64,000 nt of DNA from Dichetophora obliterata (lineage: Eukaryota; Arthropoda; Insecta; Diptera; Sciomyzidae): NCBI GenBank assembly GCA_963920525.1, contig OY986435.1, forward strand, positions 221,272,899 through 221,336,898, read 5' to 3'. Below, one piece after another: positions 10,926-22,625 of this stretch. The position numbers were made by a program, and so were the translations under genes. Every line of letters begins with the position of its first letter. Within the stretch, counting starts at the first letter, position 1. Under the pieces are notes generated by a model. The model saw only the letters and a program-made list of their open reading frames with translations, was not told where the DNA came from and did no database searches.

Positions 10926-11960
10926 CTCAACCGTCCGACCGCGAACCGTCAACCGTCCACCGCTTTGGTTCTGTTCGGGCTTTTATCGTGTTGCAAGTGC
11001 AACAATGAAAAAACAAAAAATTCCAAATTTCGTTTTAGTGTGCAAAATGTGCAAAAGTAGAAACAATAGGAAAAAAATTAATTTTTACGGAAACTAAATC
11101 AGGGCTGAAAGGGTTAATCAATTTATAGAAAAAATACTTCCATACGGTTTGCACAATTATGATAACATCAAACTATTTTTTGCAGGTCCCTAGGGACCTT
11201 GTCACTTTTAAAACGACACCTGAACTGTCACTAATCGAGGGGTTAAGGTTAGAAAATATCCAAACCCTTAGATGGTAATTCTGAGATAGGAATTGTCTGC
11301 TTTCTGGGTCTGAAAATAGTCGACCTGTGTAATTGAAGTTCAGAGAACCCATTTTAAATTTTTGTAGGATCTTCACGACCACTTGTGTAACGTTAACGAA
11401 GTGAAAAGTTTGAAAACAATTGACTTTTATTTTAAAAAATTTATTTTGTAAATAGTTAAAAAAAACCTAAAAATTATGCATATAAATGTGTGTTACTGAC
11501 ACTTTTAAATCGAACTTTTCTGTCAGCCATTACATCTCTTTACGCAATCGCAAACCTCAGAGGCAAACCTAAAACCACGGAGGTAGCCAAGAGTTCTTAA
11601 ATCTACAAACCAACGTTTCTCACCAAATTTCTGATAGGTGCCTCAGTATTAGTGAGTTTAAAATAGCGTTTAAAATAACTTTGTAAGATGACATAATTGT
11701 TCAAATGCAGATTCACCAGCTCGTTATTGCTTGCACTGACTGATGCGGTCATTTATTAATTTTTATTTATTTCTCGATAAAAACTTTTTGGAATGTTTCG
11801 AGTTATGAAATTGTATGTTCAGTATACGTTATTAATTCTTTTCAATTCCTTCAATTTATTACGTTGTATCCTTATTAAGTATTAAATTAAGATTATTGGA
11901 TGCGGATTTTTCCCTTTATTTTCACAAATAATAATATTTTTCTTTTCATAACTGTTGCAG
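10926..11960. other. Unannotated interval, in part a probable intron of the 11961 exon
   Basis: No recognisable coding motif. The final 40 bases (TTTTTCTTTTCATAACTGTTGCAG) form a pyrimidine-rich splice acceptor for the exon at 11961. Upstream the sequence is mixed, with GGTCCCTAGGGACC near 11185 as a short perfect palindrome. Confidence 0.4.
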
Positions 11961-12406
11961 CGAATGGTGGTGTTACCAATAACAAATCACAACAACAAAA
12001 CAAACCGCCACTAAACGCAGATAACAACAAAAACAACAACAGCGGAACTAATGTGGGTGCTGCGGGTGCTGGAAGCTCATCGGAGCGATCGAAGCAAAAT
12101 CTAAACAATAAGGATGCGGCAAATAATGTTCCAAACAAAGCTAACAACGACAAGCAGCAGCAACAACAACAACAACCATCGGTACAGCAGCAGCAACAAC
12201 AACAGCAACAACATCTTCAACAACAACACCATCCACATCATCCACATCCACAGCAACAGCAACAGCCGCAACATCAACAACACCATCAACCGCCAAAAGC
12301 ACGACGCCCTAATAAGAATCGAAGCAGCAATCACGCGGATAACGTACAACACAACATTGCACAGGATAACAAAAAGGAAGCAGCGCTTGTAAATGGAACA
12401 TCCTAA
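11961..12406 (+). CDS. Terminal coding exon of a host gene, Gln/His/Asn-rich; possibly FMR1-like C-terminus
   Basis: About 148 codons open after a strong splice acceptor (TTGCAG|CG at 11960). The peptide begins Asn/Gln-rich (NGGVTNNKSQQQNKPP), passes through a Gly/Ala/Ser segment and a poly-Gln run with His-Pro repeats (about 12150-12290), then a basic PPKARRPNKNRSSNHADN block. It ends KKEAALVNGTS and TAA at 12404. Mixed CAG/CAA codons over a long low-complexity stretch suggest a real, selected fly exon. Vertebrate FMR1/FXR proteins end in LVNG, and fly FMR1 has a low-complexity tail, so an Fmr1 terminal exon is a reasonable guess, not an identification. The upstream exons are outside the readable sequence or not recognised. 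It is the only convincing host coding sequence here. Confidence 0.6.
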
Positions 12407-14868
12407 TTAATAATAAACACATAAACAAACATTTATATAAAATTTAGGGAGCGAAATAAACAATAGAAATGAAGGAGCATATGAAAGAAAGAAAGAAAGA
12501 AAGAAATGATAAAAACTCGGAATGAAAAAGATATAATAAGAACTCAACACAGAAGCAAAAACATTTTTAAAAAATTCTTAAAAAATTAAAACTGAATAAT
12601 TATAAAAAACAATATTGTACTAACAATAATAATAAAAACTAACAAATTAACAAGAAATAGAAACTAAAACGAACGAGAAAACACACGCAAATACACATTA
12701 AAAAACATGCACACACATACACAACACCCATTCATTAATACATACATACATAATAAGAGCATGAATTAACAAGAGAGTCCATTAATAATTTGTGGTAACT
12801 TAATTATATATATATAATGCAGTTTATAATATCGTCAAGAGAATATTAATGAAATCAACTACAACAACAACAACAACTGAACATTATAAACTAACAATTT
12901 AATGATAACTCTACTATAAGATGCCGCAAAGAATATATATGTTGAATTTTAATTATATTAAAAGCAAATGCAAATACTGGGAAAAGAAATACTTCGATGA
13001 CGAAATATTCGAAATGCGCCGCTGCATTGAAAACTGCTGGAACACAGTTCATTCGCCCGCTCCTCTCGTTAACTCAAAGATTACTTCATACTCCCATTCT
13101 TCTTAGCAACACTCTCATTTAGTTTCATTTCTTCAGCTCGCTCTTACGCTTTTCTTCCGACATCCTTTCGTTTGCCGCCGCCACCGTTGAAATTTCAATT
13201 TTGTTCGTCTAAATATATATATATATATAGATTACTGCTAACTTACAAACAGCCACATATACATGCATACATACATTTCTTTGTATAAGTCACTGCACTT
13301 TATTCAAAATTCAATTTATTTACTATGTATATGTTATTGAATGCTTTATTTCGAAGAAAAAAAAACAAAAAAAAAATGTAAAACCTTAAAAAAAATCGCA
13401 AAAACTGGAGTATCTCATTTTAATTAAAGCTTAAGGCTGCGGTTACAGTGCGTAGTATACCTTATATTAATTTAATATTTAAATACTCTTAAATTATTTA
13501 AACTAAATACAAAAATACAATCATATAAAATATTATTATTTTTATTATGTATTATATAATTAATATTTACATACAAATATAACAACAAACAGCAGCAGCA
13601 GCAACCCCAATGAAACATGTCAATAATTTTTAAGAAATGTTGTATAATCAATTGGAACAAGTACGAATAATAATAATAATAACAAAAATTATATCAATAA
13701 TAATATTAATAATACTGAAGATGATGATAATATAAAAAATACGTATTAAAATTGTCAATTTATCGAATGTCAAGAGAAAATCAAAAAACAAACACAAAAG
13801 AATCACATGTTTGAAAATTCTTGAACTTTCTTAAAATGAAACAATGGCGTGCGCGTTTCAAACATTCTTAAATTTTGCTTTTTTTTACATTTTAAATGCA
13901 TATAAAAGCAGATTATTTTTGTGTTTGTATTTGCATTTTCTTTTTATCTTATTTTCTTATTGTGTTATGTATTGTGTTTTTTCGACATAAGCTGAGCTCG
14001 CTGTTTTTTCTTGTTGTGGCTGCTGGTTTTTTAGTTGTATCTAAACAACTTGTGTTGAGCTTAAAAATGTCCTGTATGGGGTTTTCTTTATTTTTTAATG
14101 TTCTTATTTTTGTTCTTGTATTATACATAATAAGCATTGATAATAGCAGCGCTTAAAAGAAATTGCCTTGAAATAAATTTAAAAATTTGTTTTCTCTAAA
14201 AGTGTTTACAATTTTTTTCAACAATACTTATGATAACAGTTACTTCTAGGGCCAGGCAATGAGTGTAATCAGCCCAATTATGAAATCTCACTGGTAATTA
14301 AACTCTTCGACTATTTCTACTCCCTTCAGCAAAATTATTGCATCATAAATCTGACAAAATCAAAGATATGGGATTGAGAACTCGAACACATTTCGAATTA
14401 ACCACAAACACGATTTTGTAAATTTTTGCAATTGAGAAATGGGAGAAAATAAATAATAAGCTCGAGGATACGTGGAAATAATTGGTTGTAATTTCTGTTG
14501 TTCCAAAAATTAATGTTCGAAAACTCAAACAATTGGGCACATGCTTAAATGAATATCTTATAACTGGACTGCTTTATGATTAATTGTTCCCGATAATGAA
14601 GGTTAAAAAATTTTTGATATTGAAGAATTGGTGAGCTGTTTACTATTTCTCATTATTAGGCACATTTTTGTCCTAATAATGATTGTTATTTAAAGAATGG
14701 GAGAAAATTATGCATATAACTAAGAATATTTAGTAAACGAAATGCCTGTTTTTTCCAAAAAATTGTAAGTGAACTTTCGCAATTGAAAATTCAAAATTTG
14801 CCTGGGAGTTTAATGATTTAAGGGAATGCCTAAACTTTTTTATTTTTGCGAAGTGTACGGAATATATA
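12407..14868 (+). other. Probable long AT-rich 3' UTR / downstream region of the 11961 exon
   Basis: AATAAA occurs at 12412, immediately after the stop, and again many times. Features typical of fly UTRs are CA-repeats, (TA)n at 13213, CAGCAGCAGCAG at about 13591 and GATGATGAT near 13720. No conserved ORF is evident; the open frame at 12921-13106 has no recognised motif. How far the transcript extends cannot be told from sequence alone. Confidence 0.4.
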
Positions 14869-16147
14869 CAGCCCAATTCTAAATGATTTTTCCCGGGGAA
14901 TCGGAAAAGGGAGTTTTCATTTTAAAGATAAAGTTCAAAAACATTTTGAAGATTTTTAATGCCAATTTGTTCATCAACCGTCAATCATACATGGGCACAC
15001 TGCAGTAAATATTTACTGCATTACTAGAAGCAGTAATCAGTAAAATTTTACTGATAATGAAATTCAATTTGCATTACCAGTAAATTTTTACTGATTACTG
15101 GAGAAAATTGCAGTAAAAATAAATTTTTACTGATTACTGGGAAAAAATTGCAGTACAAATAAATTTTTACTGATAATGAAATTCAATTTGCATTACCAGT
15201 AAATTTTTACTGATTACTGGAAAAAATTGCAGTAAAAATAAATTTTTACTGATAATGAAATTTCATTTGCATTACCAGTAAATTTTTACTGATTACTGAA
15301 AAAATTTGCAGTAAAAATAAATTTTTACTGATTACTGAAAAAAATTGCAGTAAAAATAAATTTTTACTGATTACTGAAAAAAATTGCAGTAAAAATAAAT
15401 TTTTACTGATTACTGAAAAAAATTGCAGTAAAAATAAATTTTTACTGCTTACTGAATTAAATTGCAAAAATAAATTTTTACTGCAATATTTTCAGTAATC
15501 AGTAAAAATTTATTTTTACTGCAATTATTTTTAGTAATGCAGTAAAAATTAATTTTTACTGATTACTGAACAAAATTGCAAAAATAAATTTTTACTGCAA
15601 TTTTTTCAGTAATCAGTAAAAATTTATTTTTACTGCAATTTTTTTCAGTAATCAGTAAAAATTTATTTTTACTGCAATTTTTTTCAGTAATCAGTAAAAA
15701 TTTATTTTTACTGCAATTTTTTTCAGTAATCAGTAAAAATTTATTTTTACTGCAAATTTTTTCAGTAATCAGTAAAAATTTACTGGTAATGCAAATTAAA
15801 TTTCATTATCAGTAAAAATTTATTTTTACTGCAATTTTTTTCAGTAATCAGTAAAAATTTACTGGTAATGCAAATTGAATTTCATTATCAGTAAAAATTT
15901 ATTTGTACTGCAATTTTTTCCCAGTAATCAGTAAAAATTTATTTTTACTGCAATTTTTTTCAGTAATCAGTAAAATTTTACTGGTAATGCAAATTGAATT
16001 TCATTATCAGTAAAAATTTATTTTTACTGCAATTTTACTGGTACTGCAAAGTGCCCATCTATGCCGTCAATATTCATAAGTGTAAACAGAAAAATGTGAT
16101 ATATTTATCTACTATCTTCATTCATAAAATCATTCAGAATTGGGCTG
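14869..16147. mobile_element. MITE (TIR CAGCCCAATTCT) split by a foldback element
   Basis: CAGCCCAATTCTAAATGATT at 14869 is mirrored by ATCATTCAGAATTGGGCTG ending at 16147. A second, uninterrupted copy of 217 bp lies at 18218-18434 and shows that about 1.08 kb here is inserted. The flanking target duplication is unclear. Confidence 0.8.
14986..16063. mobile_element. Foldback element, 1078 bp, built from CAGTAAAAAT/ATTTTTACTG repeats, 8-bp TSD CCGTCAAT
   Basis: TIRs CATACATGGGCAC and, in reverse complement, CATAGATGGGCAC are flanked by CCGTCAAT on both sides (14978-14985 and 16064-16071). The empty site is visible in the sister MITE at 18.2 kb, which has a single CCGTCAAT. Each arm of about 500 bp is a tandem series of roughly 36-bp units alternating TTTTTACTGATTACTG and TTGCAGTAAAAATAAA. 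The arms are mirror images, so the whole can fold into one long hairpin. An 8-bp duplication fits hAT or P-type elements; the TIR start does not decide. Confidence 0.85.
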
Positions 16148-18090
16148 ATAAATGCTTCAAATATGACTTTTAAACGAAACTTTCGAAAATATTTTTGTAA
16201 GTTTAAAGCTTTTATTTGAACTTATTTTTATTAGTTGTAGTTGGAAATAATGAGAAATATCAAACGAAGATAGAGGGTGGTTAAGGAAGAATGAAAGTTT
16301 TTGGGAACTGGCTGAATAAATCTCCTAGAAGCTATGAGATTGGGCTATTTAAATTTGTTACTGTAAGATTCGCCATGCAAAAAAATTGTTTCCGAAGACA
16401 AAATGTTTGCAAAATTTTTTGGAGGTAGGCTGAATATTTTAAATTCTTTTTTTTAAAACAAAAATAACAAAACAAAAATAATAAACACTATCAATATAAT
16501 AACTCCAAAAGTTTTCTGACATAAGCTTAATTGAGTTTTTCTAAACCTATAACGTGAATACCTATGTATATGGTATACCATATTTAGAGATAAATGCATT
16601 ATTTAAAGTTTATATTTACAGAATGATCAAATCTTTACGCTCATGAAATCTAAAAATACGTCTTATGTTAAACTTTAAAAAGTTTTCAAACTCATCTTTA
16701 TACTAAGCTAAATTTTATGATTTTGTTAAATATATTTTTTTATGCATTGTATGGAACCTAACATTTTTTTTAACCTAACATTAAACTAATTTAAGAGCTC
16801 AGTATTTTTCTGCTTCTTTAATCAATTTTTTCAAGTCAAATATTGTAGCGGCGCAATTAAAAACTTACTAAAAAAAAAAATCCAAGAATAAGTTTATAAA
16901 TAATTTTAACTTTGCATAAAGTTGCAATTTTACACAAAAAAAAAACTTTATAATTTTTAAATTATAAAATAGGTCTTTATTAATTATATTTAATATTAAA
17001 AATTAAATCTAACATGGCTACTTTAAATAAACAAAAAACCGAAAAATTTAAAATTTTAATTTTTATTTATAAATATATTTATGAACTTTATGCAGAACAA
17101 TATGCATAAAAAAATTGTGTAATAAATGCAAAATTTAAATAAAGATATAATAAAATATAAATAAGCAACATAAAATATTAATTAAGGATATTAAATATAA
17201 ATAAACAATAAGACACTAAATAAAAAAGAACAATGTAAACCAAGTAAAAAAAAAAAACCTAAAACTAACAATATTGCATTTAGTACTAAAAACCGTTGCT
17301 GCGAAGTTGTGTTAATATTTTATCTAATTTATAGTACATATAGACAGACGACATACATGCATGCAAACATCAACATAAGATATGGCAATTAGTTTTAAAA
17401 GAAAAACTCTTCGGTTTTTAAACGGACATTTTAGTATTAAAGTAATAAAATTAAAGAAAACATAAACCATAAAAAAACCAACTTTGATTAATAACTGAAA
17501 ACTGCTAAATGAAACAAAGCAGTAAAATTGTGTGAAATAGTTTTGTTTAAGTTTCTCTCCTTTTTTTTAAATAAATGTTGAAAACAAAAAATAAAAATTA
17601 TATATATGTATTATGAAGATGAAATAAATTACGATTAAATTAATAAAAAAAGAAAACTAACAAAAAAGAAAAAAAGAGTTGTGTTTCTAGTACCATAGGC
17701 TTATATTTAATATAGGCTATGGCTTAAAGATCAGTCGTCTGTGCTTTCATATGTCTGAAGAGCCCAAAAGTTGTTGCTAACTTTGCACTTTGAACTCAAG
17801 TTCTCATTGAGAAAATGATAATTTCTTCTAAAAATGTTACAAATTCAAACGAAATAAGAGGGAACGTGAACATAAGAGTGATGGGAAAGAAGGATGGCAC
17901 AGGAAACAGCCATCAGCCTTAGAGTAACCTCGCAGTGGGTCAACACTCGTACAGGTCACTCCTTTATTATCGATCTTGCAGGAGCAGTTCCTAGCAACAG
18001 CGACTACACTATTGCCACTCTCTCATTCGAGAATGAGGAATCAGTACTAGAGTAGAATGGGACGGGTTACTGTCGCTAAACCAAGTTTGC
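16148..18090. other. AT-rich interval without a recognised gene
   Basis: Very AT-rich to about 17690, with many AATAAA-like motifs. From 17700 base composition rises and LINE-like sequence begins, leading into the RNase H fragment at 18.1 kb. Nothing else could be supported. Confidence 0.35.
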
Positions 18091-18217
18091 GCGCATAGTT
18101 TTAATGACGGTAAGGTCCGGGGTAGGCGTCTTTTCTACGGATCTGTACATCAGAACCTCATTTAGACTGCCAGACATTTATAGAGCTGTGGCATTTTATC
18201 GGTATGGCTGAGGTATA

Positions 18218-18434
18218 CAGCCCAATTCTGAATGATTTTTCCCGGGGAATCGGAAAAGGTAATTTTCATTTCTAAGATAAAGTTCAATAACATTTTGGAA
18301 ATTTTTAATGTCAATTTGTTCATCAACCGTCAATATTCAAGAGTGTAAAAAAAATGTGATATCTTTATCTGCTATCTTAAAAATGAAAAATCCCATTTCT
18401 GATTCCCAGGGAAAAATCATTCAGAATTGGGCTG
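18218..18434. mobile_element. MITE (TIR CAGCCCAATTCTGAATG), intact copy of 217 bp
   Basis: CAGCCCAATTCTGAATGATT and TTTTTCCCGGGGAATC at the left are mirrored by GATTCCCAGGGAAAAATC and ATTCAGAATTGGGCTG at the right. It sits inside LINE RNase H sequence. It is the undisturbed relative of the copy at 14869-16147. Confidence 0.8.
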
Positions 18435-18582
18435 ATAATGAGATGTGAGCTAGAGATATTTACATTTTTACGGACAGCCAAGCAGCGATAAAATCCCTTA
18501 GAGGTGTGCTCCTAACATCACCAACAGCCCTTAAATATCGCTTGTCTCTTAATGAGATGGCTGATAAGTTCGACATTCATCT

Positions 18583-18807
18583 GGGGCCTTACTCTATAAT
18601 GCCATTCGAAAAGTAAATGCAATTCGAAAACAAAAGCACACCATGTATTTAAATGGTTTTTTGACCAATTTTTAATTAGTTTGAACTCAGTGCAGACAAA
18701 AACACAATTTTAAAGCAGAGATAGAAGTTACTGCCATTTAGTAATCTTATTTCATGTCTTTAAATGGAGTGATTTTCTCTGAGAATCGCATTACAAAGTA
18801 AGGCCCC
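18583..18807. mobile_element. MITE with GGGGCCTTACT ends inside RNase H
   Basis: GGGGCCTTACTCTATAATG at the left is mirrored by CATTACAAAGTAAGGCCCC at the right. Removing it rejoins the LINE reading frame between the codons for DIHL and VWVP, confirming an insertion. The target duplication is very short or ambiguous (T or CTGG). Confidence 0.7.
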
Positions 18808-19544
18808 TGGTCTGGGTACCGAGGCATAGGGATATTCCTGGAAATTATAGAGCGGATGAGCTCGCTAGAGAAATTACAAGAGAACGTTATAATAGGGCAC
18901 TGTCTAATATGTAATCATGCCTTAACTTATTTTGGACCGGTACCCGATTCCGTGAACCGAATTGGAAGAAATTTCAAACGATTCCTATTGAGTATCCACT
19001 GATCACGATTTTGGTGTTAAAAAAATTCTAGATGTCTTGGGCTGCCTGTAAAGAACTGTATCGAAAACGACACGTTGGTCAGTTAGGTGTATATTAGTGC
19101 TTAAGGAAAAGAAGGCAACTATGGTGTTATTTTAAAGAATGCATTGAAAAAATTGATTTATTGAATACATTTGCCTTTATTCTTGTCACTTTTTCTCGTG
19201 TGAGGTGACGCGTGTCATTGTGACTTAAATTCGTATTCTTGTTGTCACTAAAAAGAGGAACGGCACAGTGAACAGGGCCATGTGATTTATTTGTGCAATT
19301 CTTGTTGTAACATTGAACACATTCTTGGCAAATTAAAGTGACAATTTACTCGCATTGTTTTTTTAAGTGAGGAAGATCAGCGAACAGAAGAGGTAAATAA
19401 AAATATATAATTAAGGTTTTTTTTTAGATAGAAATATTCATAATTTTTTCAATTTAGTGTTAAAATAACATCCCAAAAACAATTTCATCATTCCTCGTAC
19501 TCCAAAATTTATCTTCGAGGAATTGATTTTGCTCTCCAGTATAT

Positions 19545-21600
19545 CTATATATATAAAAGAAAGTGTCCGAATGCGATGTAATCCCATAACTCGAGATCGG
19601 CCGAACCGATTTGGATAATTTTTTTTTTTAAATGTTCGTTTAAGTCCAAGTTAGGTTTTTAAGGAAATAAAAATTGACCACGCCCACTTTTGCGCCCACT
19701 TTTTTTGATTTATCTAAAATCATAAAAAGGCTGGACCGATTTGGATAATTTTTTTTTCAAATGTTCGTAGTAATCCAATTTAAGTTTTGTCGGAAATAAA
19801 AATTGACCACGCCTACTTTTGCGCCCACTTTTTTCGATTTATATAAAATCGGAAAACGGCTGGACCGATTTGGATAATTTTTTTTTCAAATGTTCGCAGT
19901 AATCCAATTTAAATGTTCACTGAAAGAAAAATTGACCACGCCCACTTTTGCGCCCACTGTTTTGATATTTATATATATAAAATTAAGTGGCAAAACTTCC
20001 TGTTCGCATACGCCTCCTAGACGGCTTGCCCGATTTCAATGAAATTTTTACGGGTGATTGGGGTCTGTGTGGAGGGTGCACATAAGAAATTACATGTGTG
20101 TATCTTTGCACGTTTTGTGCCACACCCCCTTTTGTCGCCCACAAATCAATAAAAATGCTGTATTTAAGACGGTTTTGGTCGTATTAAATTAAAATTTGGT
20201 AAATAAGTTCGTATGATAACTATAATTAACTTTGAAAAAAATGGGCGTGGTCACACTTCATCTACGCCTACTTTTAAGAAAATATCAAAATACTTCGAAA
20301 CCATTGGTCCGATTGAGCTCAAATTTTGTAAGTACGCTTTGCTTTGAGTACGAGATGGTTTAAGGGCAATGCCACACCCCCTTTTACCTCCCATATATAA
20401 ATAAAAAATTGTTGTTATCGAATAGCTTTAGAGTTATGGGTCGCACAGCTTAGAAATTCGGTATTCGACCAAATTTGCGATATCGTATTGCTTTGAAGTT
20501 ATAGGTTGACAGCGTAAGAATTCGGTATTCGACCTAAATTTATACATGCATTTTCAATACTTACATTTTGTCGTCGTAGGGCAAAGGGGAGTGGCACTTC
20601 CCATACAACCCAACTTTGTGCTATCAAATAGTTTTAGAGTTATAAGTCGTACAACGCCGAAATTCAGTATTCGACCTCAATATACACATGCAGTTTCATT
20701 GATTCAATGTATGTTCATTGGTAAGAGGGGCGTGGCACCTCCCATTTAACGTAAATTTGCGATATTGAATATCAGCGTCAGAATTCAGTATTCGGCCCCA
20801 ATTTATACATGCAGTTTCATTAATTACATTTTATGGGCGTACGACAAGGGGGCGTGAAACCTCCTATTTAACCCAAATTAGAGATATCAAATAGCATTGG
20901 GGTTATAGGTCTCACAGCTTTGGAGTTCAGTATTGGACCTCAATGTACACATGCAGTTTCATTGATTACATTTTATGAGCGTTGACCAAGGGGGAGTGGC
21001 ACCTCCCATACAACGAAAATTTGTGATATCGAATAGCTTTGGAGTTCAAGGTCGCACAGCGTCGGAACTCAGTATTCGACCAAAATTTACGCTTGCAGAT
21101 TTACTGATAAAATTTTTTAGAGTTTGTCGGGGGGGCGTGACACCTCCAATTTAACCCAAATTTGCGATATCGAATAGATTTGGAGTTATAGGTAACTCAG
21201 CCTCAAAATTTAGTATTCGACCTCAATGTACTCATGCAGTTTCATTGCTAAAATTTTATGGGCGTAGGGAAAAGGAGAGTGGCACCTCCCATACAATCAA
21301 AATTTGTGCTATCGAATAGTTTTGGAGTTATATGTCGCACAGTTTTGGAATTCGGTATTCGACCGCCATGTAGACATCCAGTTTAATTGATTACATTCTA
21401 TTAGCGGTGATAAAGAGGGAGTGGCACTTCCTATACAACCCAAATTTGTTATATCGAATAGCTTTGTGGATATAGGTCGCACAGTCTCAGAATTCAGTAT
21501 TTGACCTCAATTTAGACATGCTGTTTAACTGATAACATTTTATGGGCGTTTGAATAGGGAGAGTGGCAGCAACGCGCCGGGTTTCAGCTATTGTAGTTAA
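19545..21600 (-). repeat. Dispersed repeat with tandem arrays; Helentron-like possibility
   Basis: The right boundary, in reverse complement, starts AGCTGAAACCCGGCGCGTTG. The same start occurs at 29236 on the plus strand. Two tandem sections are present. At 19600-19960 about three copies of a 120-bp unit contain CTGGACCGATTTGGATAAT and TTGACCACGCC. At 20597-21560 there is a 141-bp array. Elements beginning CCCGGCGCG with subterminal microsatellite or minisatellite blocks recall Helentron-type non-autonomous elements, but no Rep/helicase is seen. Confidence 0.5.
20597..21565. repeat. 141-bp minisatellite, about seven units
   Basis: CCTCCCATxxAACCCAAATT anchors occur at 20597, 20738, 20860, 21002, 21143, 21284 and 21427, giving spacings of 141, 122, 142, 141, 141 and 143. 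Each unit also has ATCGAATAGCTTTGGAGTTA, GGTCGCACAGC, TTCAGTATTCGACC and CATGCAGTTTCATTGAT. The third unit is about 19 bp short. Units differ at many sites, so the array is old. Confidence 0.8.
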
Positions 21601-22448
21601 ATATATATACAAACGCGTCCTTTGGCAATCTAAAATAGCTGACGAACCTGCAAAGAAAATAAATATATGATCATGAAATCAAAATTGCATTTTTAACTCA
21701 CACTTCATCAGGTAACTTCATCGGGTTTGAGGCATCTCTTAAATTTCTTCTTTTAATTTTTTAATTTTCGCCATCATCCAAGCTATCACTGTCTGAAAAC
21801 CAAAACTCAAAGGAACTTATATTTTAACTATTTACTGAATTTAACTATTCAGTTTGCTGAAATCAATAAAGTTTTGCAATAAGCAGAAATAGAAGGGCGT
21901 GTTCAATGCGGCTTTTATTTAATTTTCACTTGTTCCACAAACTCACGTCACATGACAACAAGAATACAAGATTTCTAGTGACATGACACGAGTGTGAGAG
22001 CTCTCACATAGGTGAGGTGACAACAAGAATAAAGGCAATTATTATTGTACAAAAAGCAGTTATACAAAAAGGAGTTAATTCAATTGTAATTATGTTAATT
22101 ATAATAATTTTTGATGATATTCATCGAAACATTTTGGATGAAGTGCAATATTGCACTTTTTGCACTGGTATAGTGTTGCTAAATGACATTTATTACATCT
22201 TCTCCGATGATTTGGTGGTCTCCAAATCACATGTTCTTGAATAGCTAGACGTGGCAATGTTTCAATATCAGACTCCGATTCCGTTTCATGATCTGGACCA
22301 GAGAACTGCATGAGTGGCTTCACTAATACATATAAGCACTCGTTGAAAATGAGAGTAGCTATCGTGCATTGCATTCTCTTTCAACGAATATACAAAATGT
22401 GGACTCGCTCAAAAAGTAAACTTCGCTAAGTTTGCTATTCACCACTGT

Positions 22449-22625
22449 CAAAGGTCATTCATAAGGTTGTGGCACTTGAGAGCGAGCTCGGTCGAACTGT
22501 CAGAATGGATGAAATTACATCAAGAAAATTAATGCATAGAACAAAGAAAAGCACAGTGACAGTTCAAGCAAAGGCTGAAAAAAGCGCATTTCTCTCAAGT
22601 GCCGCAACCTTATAAATTAACCTTG
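22449..22625. mobile_element. hAT-type MITE, 177 bp, TSD ACCACTGT
   Basis: The left end CAAAGGTCATTCATAAGG and the right end in reverse complement CAAGGTTAATTTATAAGG continue into GTTGYGGCACTTGAGAG, giving TIRs of about 35 bp. ACCACTGT flanks both sides (22441-22448 and 22626-22633). CAAAG and CAAGG both fit the hAT YARNG start. Its right half matches the window start (49-140). Confidence 0.8.

Larger units (their letters stand above)
18090..19095 (+). pseudogene. LINE RNase H domain fragment (R1/LOA-like group), broken by two MITEs
   Basis: The conceptual translation around the insertions reads VGVFSTDLYIRTSFRLPD, then IFTDSQAAIKSLRGVLL with NEMADKFDIHL, then VWVPRHRDIPGNYRADELAR. These are the successive motifs of a retrotransposon RNase H: the Asp of FTDSQAA and the GHxxIPGNxxADxLAR end, here with PRH in place of PGH. 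It resembles the RNase H of the minus-strand fragment at 60659-61624 and the zinc-finger piece at 28990-29235. MITEs at 18218-18434 and 18583-18807 interrupt it. RT and endonuclease are absent. Confidence 0.75.
19171..22038. mobile_element. Long-TIR DNA element (TIR TTGCCTTTATTCTTGT), 2.9 kb
   Basis: The left end TTGCCTTTATTCTTGTCAC continues through GTGTCATTGTGAC to GTATTCTTGTTGTCAC. The right end, in reverse complement, runs TTGCCTTTATTCTTGTTG, then CTCGTGTCATGTCAC and GTATTCTTGTTGTCA. The imperfect TIRs are about 100 bp with internal repeats of ATTCTTGTTGTCA. A possible 3-bp ATT duplication flanks TGCC...GGCA. No transposase is recognised; the middle is filled by the tandem-repeat unit 19545-21600. 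Confidence 0.6.

Noticed and set aside
12101..12352. Minus-strand Leu-rich ORF and a plus-strand Asn/Ser-rich shifted ORF over the Gln-rich exon
   Set aside because: Shadows of CAA/CAG repeats in other frames; the exon frame alone joins to a splice acceptor and ends in a sensible stop.
12921..13106. 61-codon ORF downstream of the host exon
   Set aside because: No recognisable motif and no splice or start context; it sits within probable 3' UTR.
15246..15467. Repetitive ORF (KNLFLLQFFSVIS units) in the foldback
   Set aside because: Translation of the CAGTAAAAAT tandem units; there is no independent coding signal.
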